From: an uncultured Chryseobacterium sp.
Lineage (GTDB): Bacteria > Bacteroidota > Bacteroidia > Flavobacteriales > Weeksellaceae
NCBI GenBank assembly: GCA_913774355.1
Contig: CAJYGB010000020.1
Coordinates: 62,001 to 126,000, forward strand
Length of the DNA stretch: 64,000 nucleotides
Direction of reading: 5' to 3'
In this document: positions 42,131 to 52,593 of the stretch, piece after piece
How positions within the stretch are numbered: the first letter of the stretch is position 1
Layout of the letters: every line of letters starts with the position of its first letter
Made by a program: the position numbers and the translations under genes
Notes under the pieces: generated by a model
What the model was told of the DNA's origin: nothing
What the model saw: the letters and a program-made list of their open reading frames with translations, nothing else
Databases searched by the model: none

Positions 42131-44628
42131 CAGTTTTTTTGTGCAGATAAAAAGTTCATAAACAAACGTGCCGCCCCGGTATTTCCAGCAGGCAGCTGTC
42201 TGAAAAAGGCCAGCGGGGTGTAAACAAAATTCCCCTTTCCGTATTTTGCATACAGCGTAGATCCCTGCAGCGGCTCTTCACCGGTGTCATGCATTTCGAA
42301 AAGCGGTTCGTAAGCCGCATCCCATTGGTCCGGGAAGTAGGCGCCGCGCTCCTGCACCCAGCCTTTGAAATCATCGGCCGTAATCCTGTTCGGGAAGTTC
42401 AGCAACTTGTGATTGGGATTTAAAAAGGTAACGGCCGCATTTTCTTCGGTCACCCGCTTATTGGCAATGTTGAATTTATACATTCCCAATTGATCAACCG
42501 TTTTATCCTGGTTGGTGTTGTACTGCATTATCAGGTTTCCGCCGGCTTTTACATAAGCCCATAAAAAAGGCATCCACCGGCCCAGCTTTTTCTCCGTATT
42601 GTTGGCCCGGATTCCCAGGACGATGGCATCATACTGCGATAATTTGTTTTGGCTGCCAATTCCGCTGTCCGGATTGCCATAGAAATCTTCGTCTTTCAGG
42701 ACATCCACCTGAATCCCGGCGATACGCAGGAACTCGGGAATAAAATCGCCCGCTCCCTTAATGTAGCCTATTTTTTTAACCGTCGTCCGGATATCGCCTT
42801 TCATCACAGCCACCGTTGCCGGCGCAAAATACTGCAGGGAAGGCAGATGCGGATATTGGATCAATACCTGTTTTTTGTTATAATTGATTCCGTCGGTAAC
42901 ATAATCAGCATCCAGCTGCAAACGGTTGGATGGTATTGAAGCAAGCTTAGCTTTCGGGATCATGCAGTCGACGGTAATCTCTTTTCCGCTGAGCGAACTG
43001 ACCTGCGCACCGCCTAAACGTTCTCCGTTGTACATCAGGTTCAGCTTACCGTTGCCGAATGCTTTGTTGGAATTGACTTTAATATTTAAGCTTACCTTTA
43101 AATCTTCATTTTCTTTCACCAGGTAAAGCGGTTGGGTAAACTTCAACTCCAGGGCCGGAACAATGCGCAAAGCTTCCACCACATCACCGCGCACCGGGTC
43201 TAATTTCTTGAACGATAAAGGAAGCTTCACCTGAAACTTTTCCGTACCGATTTTTAAATCAAGCAATACATCCAGCGGTGATTCTGCCTCAGGCAAACCG
43301 ATCAATGTATCATTCGGAACCGAGAAGGTGGCCGCATTCACCGGCGGTTTCGCCAGCCAGTAAGGTTCCGTGAGGGCTGTATCTACCGGAATCTGTATTT
43401 CGTGGTCGATGGTGAGTAAGGAATCCTTCGGCAGTTTCCTGTTGACGTTTTCCGACTGGTTCAGCCATTTCACGTTTTCCAAAACAACGGGATTTTCAGC
43501 TCTTGAAATCAGGTTTAATTTAAAATTGTATGGGTCTCCGGCAACGGCTTCAGGCTGGTTGGTTACCGCCTCGCCCATAAACCCGGCACAGCTCAGAATG
43601 ATTTGGTCCAGCGATTTGATTTTATCTTTCTTCAGTTCAGGATCCTTTGATGCCATTACCTTTTTCCGCAAAGCCAGCAAAGCCGGCAAGCTACGGTCCG
43701 GATTGTTAAAATTAAAAGCGGAAATAATTTTATCTAAAGCCTGGTCGATATCGGAATTTCCTTTGGAGGTCCAGGTTTTCACGATGCCATCCAGAAGGCT
43801 TGCTTTGGCAGGTTCACCAGCCACATGCGTAAAATATTCGGTTTTAATCCCGGCCACCGACTGGGTTCCTGCCCCCTGGCTTTTGTGGAGGCTTCTGCTT
43901 AATCCGGCCAGTTCGCCATAGCCCATTCCGAGCTGCGCATCATATTGTCCGACGGTGATTTTCAGTTGATTTTCAGCCGTCGTATTCACCGAACCAAACC
44001 GGAACGTATTCCACAACAGGCGTTTCGGTTGCCAAACATTGGCATATTTTAGCTGATCCGGGAAAGCGTTTTTATCTCCGGCCAATTTAAAGGCTTTTTC
44101 CGCCACAACCGCCGAAGCCGCATGTTGCCCGTGGCCTGCCGCGGCCGTAGGAGGAAAACGGCAGATGATCACATCCGGCCGGAATTTACGGATCACCCAG
44201 ACCACATCTGCGATAATGCTGTTTTCATCCCATTGCTTAAAAGTATCGGTGGTGTTTTTAGAAAACCCGAAATCGATTGCCCGGGTAAAAAACTGTTGGG
44301 CACCGTCTAATTTTCTGGCCTCTAAAAGCTCATGCGTTCTGATTAAACCTAAGGCAGCTCCCTGCTCGGTGCCCAATAAATTCTGCCCGCCATCACCTCT
44401 GGTTAAAGACAAATAGCCCGTTTCCAGGTTCTGATCGTTGACCAGCCACGAGAGCAATCCTGTATTTTCATCATCCGGATGCGCCGCCAGGTACAGGACC
44501 TTCGGCAGGTGCTTCAGGGTTTTGAGTTCACGGTAAATTTCTGATGATCCGGAAGGCCGGACCTGCTGGCCCGGACAAAAAGCCGTTAAAAAACTAAGGA
44601 TAAGTACAGTGATTCCTCTTTTGAACAT
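42130..44628 (-). CDS. PIG-L family deacetylase, large exported form
   Basis: An 832-residue exported protein: signal peptide 'MFKRGITVLILSFLTAFCPGQ', then a PIG-L (LmbE) domain at about 35-260 with the zinc motif 'VLYLAAHPDDENTG' and a downstream 'AGHGQHAASAVVAEKAF' His. The remaining two thirds contain beta-sandwich segments and a C-terminal region resembling ThuA/glutamine-amidotransferase-like folds ('YDAIVLGIRANNTEKKLGRWMPFLWAYVKAGGNLIMQYNT'). The enzyme class removes N-acetyl groups from sugars or sugar conjugates. First gene of the operon with the small membrane protein and symporter. Confidence 0.9.
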   Translation of the reverse strand: MFKRGITVLILSFLTAFCPGQQVRPSGSSEIYRELKTLKHLPKVLYLAAHPDDENTGLLSWLVNDQNLETGYLSLTRGDGGQNLLGTEQGAALGLIRTHELLEARKLDGAQQFFTRAIDFGFSKNTTDTFKQWDENSIIADVVWVIRKFRPDVIICRFPPTAAAGHGQHAASAVVAEKAFKLAGDKNAFPDQLKYANVWQPKRLLWNTFRFGSVNTTAENQLKITVGQYDAQLGMGYGELAGLSRSLHKSQGAGTQSVAGIKTEYFTHVAGEPAKASLLDGIVKTWTSKGNSDIDQALDKIISAFNFNNPDRSLPALLALRKKVMASKDPELKKDKIKSLDQIILSCAGFMGEAVTNQPEAVAGDPYNFKLNLISRAENPVVLENVKWLNQSENVNRKLPKDSLLTIDHEIQIPVDTALTEPYWLAKPPVNAATFSVPNDTLIGLPEAESPLDVLLDLKIGTEKFQVKLPLSFKKLDPVRGDVVEALRIVPALELKFTQPLYLVKENEDLKVSLNIKVNSNKAFGNGKLNLMYNGERLGGAQVSSLSGKEITVDCMIPKAKLASIPSNRLQLDADYVTDGINYNKKQVLIQYPHLPSLQYFAPATVAVMKGDIRTTVKKIGYIKGAGDFIPEFLRIAGIQVDVLKDEDFYGNPDSGIGSQNKLSQYDAIVLGIRANNTEKKLGRWMPFLWAYVKAGGNLIMQYNTNQDKTVDQLGMYKFNIANKRVTEENAAVTFLNPNHKLLNFPNRITADDFKGWVQERGAYFPDQWDAAYEPLFEMHDTGEEPLQGSTLYAKYGKGNFVYTPLAFFRQLPAGNTGAARLFMNFLSAQKN

Positions 44629-44956
44629 TTTAATTTGCTTTGCGGGGCAAATATAGGTAAATCGTTCTTTTTCTGGCAGGAAAAGAGAAAATTCATCACC
44701 TCATTATCAACCTTGTCCGGCGGATCGTGGTTTTTCCAGTATAAGGTATCAATACCATCGGGCTTTAGCCCGATGTCACTGTAGCAATATCAGATCCGGC
44801 TTCAGCCAAAACTTATTTTAACGCAAAGTTTGATTTTCCTGATGTATAAACTATAAAGAGACAAAGAAGAATCAGCAGGCTGATCTGATGAAGTTTACGG
44901 TTGCTTCGCATAGCAGATTTACCTGTATTTGGCAGCTTCTCTTTTAAAAGTGGACG
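44629..44956. repeat. Spacer with dispersed repeats
   Basis: Contains the hairpin CATCGGGCT-TT-AGCCCGATG (44756-44775) and the segment 'GAATCAGCAGGCTGATCTGAT' (about 44868-44888) shared with 24858-24878. No gene seen. Confidence 0.6.
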
Positions 44957-45502
44957 CTAATAAGCAAATCCAAGCCTGTTTTTAACATGCTTGCTTTCTT
45001 CATCTCTCAATTTCTGACTTGTCCTGATCTTATGCTCCTTATCTTTTTGAATTACCTTGAACCAGCTTATTGCGGGAATCATTCCGTTAGAATGTAATTC
45101 AAGCCTGATGATGAACTCATCAGTCGGCTTTCGATGATCATTCATATATTGGCTAAGCACAGTCGGCTTAACATCAACCTCAACAGCGAAGTCTTTATCT
45201 TTTTTATCCTGTCTGCTAACATACTCATTCAAAAAAAATCCGAAACTGAAAGTTTCCAGATATTGGCTGCTGTTTATATAGTCTTCCAATTGAAACTTGA
45301 GCTGTAACAATCTTGAATACATTTTTTGTTTGTGAGTGCGGTTATCGAATTGGTTACGGCGGGCTGCCCAAAAGTCTTCCTCCTCTTTTTTCTCTTTCGC
45401 ATCCAAAACCTGATCAGCAGGAAAGACAAAAGCATCTGCCAGTTCTTCACCCGTAAATTTTGAAAAATCCGTTTCCTTAATTTCCTTCCTGTTTGTCTTC
45501 AT
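44957..45502 (-). CDS. HTH antitoxin-like protein of a GNAT toxin-antitoxin pair
   Basis: A 181-residue protein. Residues 1-50 are charged and disordered-like ('KEIKETDFSKFTGEELADAF'); residues about 65-150 include an HTH-like helical region ('EVDVKPTVLSQYMNDHRKPTDEFIIRLELHSNGMIPAISWFKVIQ') as in XRE-type antitoxins. It is downstream of, and overlaps by 26 bases, the acetyltransferase-like gene. It would bind the operator palindrome at 45982-46004. Order toxin-antitoxin is the reverse of the common one, as in HigBA-type loci. Confidence 0.65.
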   Translation of the reverse strand: MKTNRKEIKETDFSKFTGEELADAFVFPADQVLDAKEKKEEEDFWAARRNQFDNRTHKQKMYSRLLQLKFQLEDYINSSQYLETFSFGFFLNEYVSRQDKKDKDFAVEVDVKPTVLSQYMNDHRKPTDEFIIRLELHSNGMIPAISWFKVIQKDKEHKIRTSQKLRDEESKHVKNRLGFAY

Positions 45503-45959
45503 AATATTCCTGAATTAATTTTAATGAATTTTCTCCTTCGGTTATCAAATACATTTTAGTTGACTGCAAGCCATATTGTTGCATATAATGTCTTTCAAGC
45601 TTTGTTTTTGGCTTTAAGCATACATACCCTCCAAACCCTTTTTTAAATGCTTGTCTGCATGCAAAGGCAATAAGACATCCTGCAATCCGACTATAATTCT
45701 GCGATTTTCCAACATTTTCTTTGGAGGCTGCCAGAAGCCTGACTTCCAAAGCATAATCCTGTGGACGCTCTTCTATTGATATAAGCCCTATTGGTTCTTC
45801 TTTGCCTTCTACGGTTAATTTATAAGTATGAAAGTTTTTTTCTTTGTTCCAATTAAAGTCAAATCGCTTGGTCTTATTAATTTCTGCAATTTCAGCAGCA
45901 TTAATTTCAGTTATTACTGCAGTCTGTTTCTCACCTGTAATTTTATTTACTACATACAT
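45477..45959 (-). CDS. GNAT-like acetyltransferase, candidate toxin
   Basis: A 160-residue protein with a GNAT-like fold pattern: N-terminal beta strands, 'ALEVRLLAASKENVGKSQNYSRIAGCLIAFACRQAFKKGFGGYVCLKPKTKLERHYMQQYGLQ'. The helix after 'SRIAGCLIAFACRQA' is where acetyl-CoA pyrophosphate would bind, although the R/Q-x-x-G-x-G/A motif is degenerate. GNAT toxins of this size acetylate aminoacyl-tRNA, so the assignment is plausible, not certain. The predicted transcript starts only one to five bases before the ATG. Confidence 0.6.
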   Translation of the reverse strand: MYVVNKITGEKQTAVITEINAAEIAEINKTKRFDFNWNKEKNFHTYKLTVEGKEEPIGLISIEERPQDYALEVRLLAASKENVGKSQNYSRIAGCLIAFACRQAFKKGFGGYVCLKPKTKLERHYMQQYGLQSTKMYLITEGENSLKLIQEYYEDKQEGN

Positions 45960-45966
45960 TGATTAA

Positions 45967-46004
45967 CAAATATACTGAAAAAAGTTTACATTATATGTAA
46001 ACTT
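45967..46004 (-). promoter_or_regulatory. Promoter and operator of the toxin-antitoxin pair
   Basis: On the minus strand the -7 box is TATATTTG (45967-45974), a perfect TAnnTTTG. Just upstream AAGTTTACAT and ATGTAAACTT (45982-45991/45995-46004) form a perfect 10-bp inverted repeat with centre TAT. A repressor bound there would block RNA polymerase, as expected of antitoxin autorepression. Confidence 0.72.
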
Positions 46005-46159
46005 TATCACAAATTACTTTTTCAGTTGATTGCTTGACATCAGTAAAGATGTATTCTAAGATTTTTAAAGTCTATAGCTTATGCAGCAAGTTTAAAGGCA
46101 ATGATTCCAATTTCTTGCTCCAACTTCAGCAAATTCCGCATAGCAAAGAAATAAACCAA

Positions 46160-46831
46160 CTATACTTTTTTAACGCTATCCCGTGTAAGATAAATATAAT
46201 GAAACATACAAAATGCAGCGATCGCCCCGAACGTATGCCATAAAAAGTGGGTCCCAAAACGGATCCATTCCCACTTATCGGCGATACGGAAGGTCAGAGC
46301 CAGCACAAAGGATAACAAAGCGAAGCCTACCCATTTTCCGGCTTTCCAACGGGTATAGATCAGGTACCTCAACACCGAGAAAAGGACAAAGGAAGCCATG
46401 ATCGCGTAATTGACGTTGATAAAAAGAGAAGGATGATCAATCAGGATACAGTTTCTCAAAGCAAACATGAGGATCATATACATAACAAGCGTCAGAACGG
46501 CATAATACCACCGGGTGCTCCGGGCGACAAAATAAAATCCGGCGGATAAGCACAGCAGCATGATCGGCAGCCAGTCCATCATAATGAATACCGGCCACTG
46601 CCTGAAAGAATGATAAACCGTTCCGCCAATGGCCCCGATGTATAATAAAGCCAGGCAGTAGGTCAAAAAGGGATTTTCCTTAAAATGACCTTTCAGCTTT
46701 ATCGTCCAGAAAATGGCCAGGGCTAAAAACAGTACAGCCGTGATGGCATTCAACGGCTCGGGAAACAGCTGGGCCATATCGGTTTCTTTATACAACATCC
46801 CTCCGTCCGGAGGTAACTGGGTAATCGGCAT
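46160..46831 (-). CDS. CREST-superfamily membrane hydrolase (ceramidase-like)
   Basis: A 223-residue protein with seven predicted membrane helices. The conserved polar set of the CREST (alkaline ceramidase/PAQR) superfamily is visible: Ser and His in 'GGTVYHSFRQWP', Asp in 'FIMMDWLPIMLL', and two His in 'GTHFLWHTFGAIAAF'. These residues bind zinc in ceramidases. Bacteroidota make sphingolipids, so a role in lipid turnover is plausible, but the substrate is not known. Confidence 0.75.
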   Translation of the reverse strand: MPITQLPPDGGMLYKETDMAQLFPEPLNAITAVLFLALAIFWTIKLKGHFKENPFLTYCLALLYIGAIGGTVYHSFRQWPVFIMMDWLPIMLLCLSAGFYFVARSTRWYYAVLTLVMYMILMFALRNCILIDHPSLFINVNYAIMASFVLFSVLRYLIYTRWKAGKWVGFALLSFVLALTFRIADKWEWIRFGTHFLWHTFGAIAAFCMFHYIYLTRDSVKKV

Positions 46832-47179
46832 AATTCTTCATTTATGATGACAGGCAGCTTACGGAATGCACCGGCAGATCCGGCCCTTCTTAAACATTTG
46901 CAATTATATTGCAGGTTGCGGATTCATTTCTTTAAAGATAGGGAATTGATTTAAATTTTCAGTCCCTGTTTTTTTTTTAAAGCTTACAATTTTAATTGCC
47001 CCTTTTCCATCACTGAATCATCATCTGACCGGCAGATCAATGACTTTTTCACCACGCCGGCAGGTTCAAATAATGAATGCTTGAAACGCTGCATCCGGCC
47101 TGATCTTTACTTTTTAAGGAAGTTACAGTTCCCGCATCGACCATAAAACCCAGATTAGCTTGTCATTTTTTATGAAATA
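46832..47179. other. Intergenic stretch, no gene seen
   Basis: A spacer with T-rich tracts. I see no frame, tRNA or clear promoter. Confidence 0.5.
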
Positions 47180-47212
47180 AAAATCCAATTTGCAGATAGC
47201 AAATTGGATTTT
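47180..47212 (-). terminator. Terminator after the phosphoesterase gene
   Basis: AAAATCCAATTTGC/GCAAATTGGATTTT, 14 perfect pairs around AGATA, just downstream of the minus-strand stop. Confidence 0.85.
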
Positions 47213-47232
47213 CAATGGATTAAGGGAAATTT

Positions 47233-49986
47233 TTATTCTACAATAAGTTTTAATGTAAACAGTTTCCGGGTATGTACCTTAACGAAATACACCCCTTTAG
47301 GTAAATTTTCATTCAGCAGGGAGAATTTCTGGTTATTGATGTTTTTGGTCTCGTACAGCAGCTGTCCCGTAGCGGATAGAAGCTGGATTTTTTCAATGGG
47401 GTAATCGCTTCTGATAAAAGTCGGCTGCCCTGGCTTCGCAGGATTCGGATACAGGATGACATTCTTCTCGGTGCTGCTCTGGGATTCTCCCGTGCCGAGG
47501 GTACTGCTTACCACCTGGAAGGATACCCGGTTCGAAACTTCCGTGTAGGAATCATTGGTAAACATCACCATGTAATAATTTCCGGCAGCGGTTGGAACGC
47601 CGTTCACATTTCCACTGATTGTTTTTGAGCCCTGCGTGAGCCCGTCAAAATAAGTGTATGAGGTAAACTGGTCGTTCGGGGTCTGCACACTCTGCGGATA
47701 AATGCCCAGCCAGTCTTTGATGATCCCGGGAGAATCCGTCCAGGATGCCGTAATGTTTTCTCCAAGTGTATACACCGGCTTGTTGATCCAGAGGTCCGTT
47801 ACGATATCGCCTACTTTAAAGAAAACCTTCTCCCCGATCTGGGTATAGCCGTCTTCCAAAAGGTACGTTGCATAATAGTACCCTTTCGGTAAGCCCGTAA
47901 AATTTTTTGTTCCTGCGGCAGTGGTTACGTAGCTCCACATCGCTGACGGGTTTGCCGATCCGGGAACCTGGCCCATTTTGTAAATCCCGATCCAGTCTTT
48001 GACAAGATTGGGTCCGTTGGAATAATTGATCGTCACCGTTCCTCCGACGGGATAAGAATCTGCGGTGACCTGCAGAACGACTTTCGGTCCGACATAGAAA
48101 CTTTTCCTGCCGGTAATTTCGGTATAGCCGTTGTTGGCAAAGAAGCCTGCGAAATATTGCCCTTTTGCAGCCAATCCGGTATTGAAATTTGCAGTCCCTG
48201 ACGTTTGGCCGTTCGTGTATTTATAAGCCTGTGACGTTACGAAAGCGGGAGTCTGGCCTTTTTTATAAATTCCGATCCAGTCCTGCTGGTTTCCCGGCCC
48301 GTCCGTATAGGTCGCGAGGATTGGTTCGTTTTGAAGATATTCGGTTTTGTTTAGAACCAGTGCAGGATTCGATACCACACTTCCCGTGATCTCAAACTGT
48401 TTCACATCGCTCCAGTCGCTCCACTCCAGGTTCCGGTCCCTGTACCGTAATTTTACATAATAAGTACCATTGGTGACCGAGTTGGCCGCAAGCGTTGCTT
48501 TGGTAATATCCACGCCGGCGTTGAGGTTTTTCGTAACGTCCGGATTTCCCGTGCCTTCCTTCCCGAACCAGTTTTCGAAATCCCTGTAGAATTCTTTATC
48601 GATTACCGAAAAGTCCGGGGTTTTGCTGATGAGGAACTGGCTGGTGTTCAGAAGCTCCGGAGTAGCGGTGGCAAATGTGCTTCCGTTTAATGTCAGGGGC
48701 AGAGTGACAGGCGTTGTAAAAACATTCGTAACGGATGGCTTTGCCGGTTTTGCCAGATTTTTATACCGGTGGAAACTGTCCACCAGCACACTGTTTTTCT
48801 GTTGGTAAATACTTCCTATCGAGTAGCTTTCGACATCTGCCTTGCCATTAGTGACATCTATTTCGATGATCTGGTAGGTCCAGTCCGTCAGTGTTTTCTG
48901 TACGTCGTCAAAATCCTGCTCATTGGACATTCCCCAATACTGGTCCCAGGCCGTTCCTCCGGAAATGATCTGGTAATTCGGCGAATTTTTAAGCTGGCCC
49001 CGATGGTACAGATGGTGATGGGCGCCGATGTGCATCAGGTATTTGTCGGACGCGGTAAGCATCGGTACGGCCGTATTTCTCACCCATGTTGAAATGTCGC
49101 CTACGTACTGCTCCGCCTGATAAGGGCGGTGGCTCAGGGAAATGATCCACTGAACGGTGTTGTCCGTAGAAGCAGCATCCAGAATCTGCTGCAGCCACAT
49201 CTGCTGTGCAGCACCGGTATGTTCCGAGCTTAAACTCACGAACAGGACGTTCCCCGCCTGTTGTGCATAGTAATTTTCATTTCCGGAAGTGATATTTTTG
49301 TAGCTCAGCTCGTCGATGTAGAAATGCGCATAGTAAGAACTCATTCCTAAAGTTCCGTAGGTTTCATGGTTTCCCACAGTGGTCTGGATGGGAAGATAAG
49401 GCGAAAGTTTCCTGTTTTTCTTGAAATGGACATTTTCATAATGATCCAGTGTGCCGACGTCCACCTGATCGCCCACCATGAAAGTGAGCGCAACATGATC
49501 GGATGGGTCAGCCGTTGTTCCGAACCGCTGTTTGATTTTCCGGTAGGCATGATAATTAAGGGAATCATAACGGGGTTCGTTTTTCAGCTGGTTGTCGCCC
49601 ATGATCAGGAACCTTATTTTTCCGTCTGCAGTAGCCGCCTGCCCCGGAAGCGGAAGGGTCCGGAAATTGTACACCGGAGATTCGAAGGTCCCCGTTTTGA
49701 TTTTGTAATAATACTTGGTGTTAGGCTGAAGGCTGTTCACCTTCGCAGTATGGTAATAATAGTTATTGGTATACCCGGTATCGGAAAAGATATTGGTGGT
49801 TCCCGTCACCGTTACATTCAGGTTGGCTGGTGACGTACCGTAATAAACGGTTGTTTCGTTATTGGAAGACGTCTTCCAGTTTACAATCATCGAATTCGGG
49901 GTAGGATTCTGTAAATACGGCACCGGTTCCTGCCCGTAAGAGAGGACGGCAACCAGGCAAAAGAACAGCAGTAAATAATTTTTCAT
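47233..49986 (-). CDS. T9SS-exported metallophosphoesterase with three SKICH-like repeats
   Basis: A 917-residue secreted protein. Signal peptide 1-19; fibronectin-like N-terminal domain of purple acid phosphatases (about 20-112); calcineurin-type phosphoesterase (about 123-395) with 'LIMGDNQ', 'MVGDQVDVG', 'TTVGNHETYG', 'LSHRPYQ', 'HIGAHHHLYHRG'. A second fibronectin-like segment follows (about 415-535). Then come three tandem beta-sandwich repeats, each with a DWIGIY/DWLGIY core at 569, 664 and 758 (spacing 94-95), resembling the DWIGL/IFKVGW signature of SKICH domains. Residues about 845-917 are a type IX secretion sorting domain ('VILYPNPAKPGQPTF...GVYFVKVHT'). It is probably a cell-surface or secreted phosphatase for phosphate scavenging. 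Confidence 0.88.
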   Translation of the reverse strand: MKNYLLLFFCLVAVLSYGQEPVPYLQNPTPNSMIVNWKTSSNNETTVYYGTSPANLNVTVTGTTNIFSDTGYTNNYYYHTAKVNSLQPNTKYYYKIKTGTFESPVYNFRTLPLPGQAATADGKIRFLIMGDNQLKNEPRYDSLNYHAYRKIKQRFGTTADPSDHVALTFMVGDQVDVGTLDHYENVHFKKNRKLSPYLPIQTTVGNHETYGTLGMSSYYAHFYIDELSYKNITSGNENYYAQQAGNVLFVSLSSEHTGAAQQMWLQQILDAASTDNTVQWIISLSHRPYQAEQYVGDISTWVRNTAVPMLTASDKYLMHIGAHHHLYHRGQLKNSPNYQIISGGTAWDQYWGMSNEQDFDDVQKTLTDWTYQIIEIDVTNGKADVESYSIGSIYQQKNSVLVDSFHRYKNLAKPAKPSVTNVFTTPVTLPLTLNGSTFATATPELLNTSQFLISKTPDFSVIDKEFYRDFENWFGKEGTGNPDVTKNLNAGVDITKATLAANSVTNGTYYVKLRYRDRNLEWSDWSDVKQFEITGSVVSNPALVLNKTEYLQNEPILATYTDGPGNQQDWIGIYKKGQTPAFVTSQAYKYTNGQTSGTANFNTGLAAKGQYFAGFFANNGYTEITGRKSFYVGPKVVLQVTADSYPVGGTVTINYSNGPNLVKDWIGIYKMGQVPGSANPSAMWSYVTTAAGTKNFTGLPKGYYYATYLLEDGYTQIGEKVFFKVGDIVTDLWINKPVYTLGENITASWTDSPGIIKDWLGIYPQSVQTPNDQFTSYTYFDGLTQGSKTISGNVNGVPTAAGNYYMVMFTNDSYTEVSNRVSFQVVSSTLGTGESQSSTEKNVILYPNPAKPGQPTFIRSDYPIEKIQLLSATGQLLYETKNINNQKFSLLNENLPKGVYFVKVHTRKLFTLKLIVE

Positions 49987-50190
49987 AAATTAATTTTAGG
50001 ATTCAATTTGAATGGCCAAATCTAAATCCTTGATATTACGCCGCCGTTACCGGTCTGTTAAATAATGCTTAATAATTTTTACCGGCATCCAGCGGTAATC
50101 TGATTCCTTCCGCTGACGTTCAATATTCCCTGAAAGCAGCCTGCGTAAAAACATTGCGCACACCATCTTTTACTTTGTCCCATAAATTAA

Positions 50191-51588
<1,398 letters not shown>

Positions 51589-51592
<4 letters not shown>

Positions 51593-52059
51593 AAAAACTC
51601 ATCGCCCTCTCTCCGATGTATACGGAGGACAGCAATATCCTGAAAAAAGCATCCCTCAATTCTCCTTACGAGTTGAGCCGCTTCAATGCAAAATGGAATG
51701 TTCCTGAAAAATTCCGGGCAGCTGTGGTAGCAGTTTACGGTGAAGACATCTATGCGGAGATCGTGGCGGAACAATGTAACCTCACTTTAACAAAACCTGA
51801 TAATCACTGGCTTTCAATAATCTCGGAAGAATTTACCAAACGGAAAATTTCTTACGGACAGCTGAAAGATTTTATAAACGAAGGTCCTGTTTTTATCAAA
51901 TGTTCGGATTTTAAAAGCTTTAAAGCCGGGGTTTTCGATAAAGTCACCGACATCAGAGGCTTCGATTCGCTGGATCCGGAAATTACTGTATTTACTTCCG
52001 AAATTGTGTCATTAGTAGGATCAAAGGTATTAATTAAACCGTTTTTTATTGATCAGTAG
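51589..52059 (+). CDS. Short protein resembling part of an ATP-grasp (R2K) protein
   Basis: A 156-residue protein whose end ('PVFIKCSDFKSFKAGVFDKVTDI...VFTSEIVSLVGSKVLIKPFFID') resembles the first half of R2K-clade ATP-grasp proteins ('VFIKP-D-KSF' and 'SEVV'), but the C-terminal ATP-binding half is missing. Either a shortened gene or an unrelated small protein. The ATP-grasp reading is tentative. It overlaps the preceding gene by four bases and is followed by about 100 non-coding bases before the kinase gene. Confidence 0.6.
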
Positions 52060-52158
52060 AAACTTTATTTAAAATCCTGATTCATTGGTCTGAATCCCAG
52101 CCATTAATTCAATAAAACAATGAAAATAAATCACTTAACCTCTAACTCATTCTAAATT

Positions 52159-52593
52159 ATGGAAATGATCATCTTCACCGGGATTCCGGCGAGCGGGAAA
52201 AGTTCCTTTTACAAGGAGCTTTTTTTCAATTCGCACCTCCGGATCAGCATGGATCTCCTGAACACCCGGAACAAAGAAAACAGGCTGCTGCAGTACTGCT
52301 TTGAAACCCAGTCGAGAATGGTGATCGACAACACAAACGTCACCAGGGAAAGCCGTAAAAAATACATTGAACCTGCGAAACAGAATCAATATGAAATCAT
52401 CGGGTATTTTTTTGACAGCAGCGTCCCGGACTGTCTGGAAAGAAACCGGAACCGGAAAGACACCATCAACGAAATCGGCATCAAAGCCAAGTACAAAGAA
52501 CTGCAAAAGCCCACATTTGAGGAAGGCTTTGATAAAATATTCACCGTAAAAATCGTTAATAACACTTTTGAAATCAGCCCTTATGAAATTTGA
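52159..52593 (+). CDS. AAA/P-loop kinase resembling polynucleotide kinases
   Basis: A 144-residue P-loop protein: Walker A 'FTGIPASGKSSF' (residues 6-17), 'RISMDLLNTR', and 'RMVIDNTNVTRESRKKYI', which is the pattern of polynucleotide-kinase-type proteins (D-N-T-N in the nucleotide site). Such a kinase would place 5'-phosphates on broken RNA ends. It overlaps the Thg1-like gene by eleven bases, so the two are probably made in fixed ratio. Confidence 0.85.
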   Translation: MEMIIFTGIPASGKSSFYKELFFNSHLRISMDLLNTRNKENRLLQYCFETQSRMVIDNTNVTRESRKKYIEPAKQNQYEIIGYFFDSSVPDCLERNRNRKDTINEIGIKAKYKELQKPTFEEGFDKIFTVKIVNNTFEISPYEI

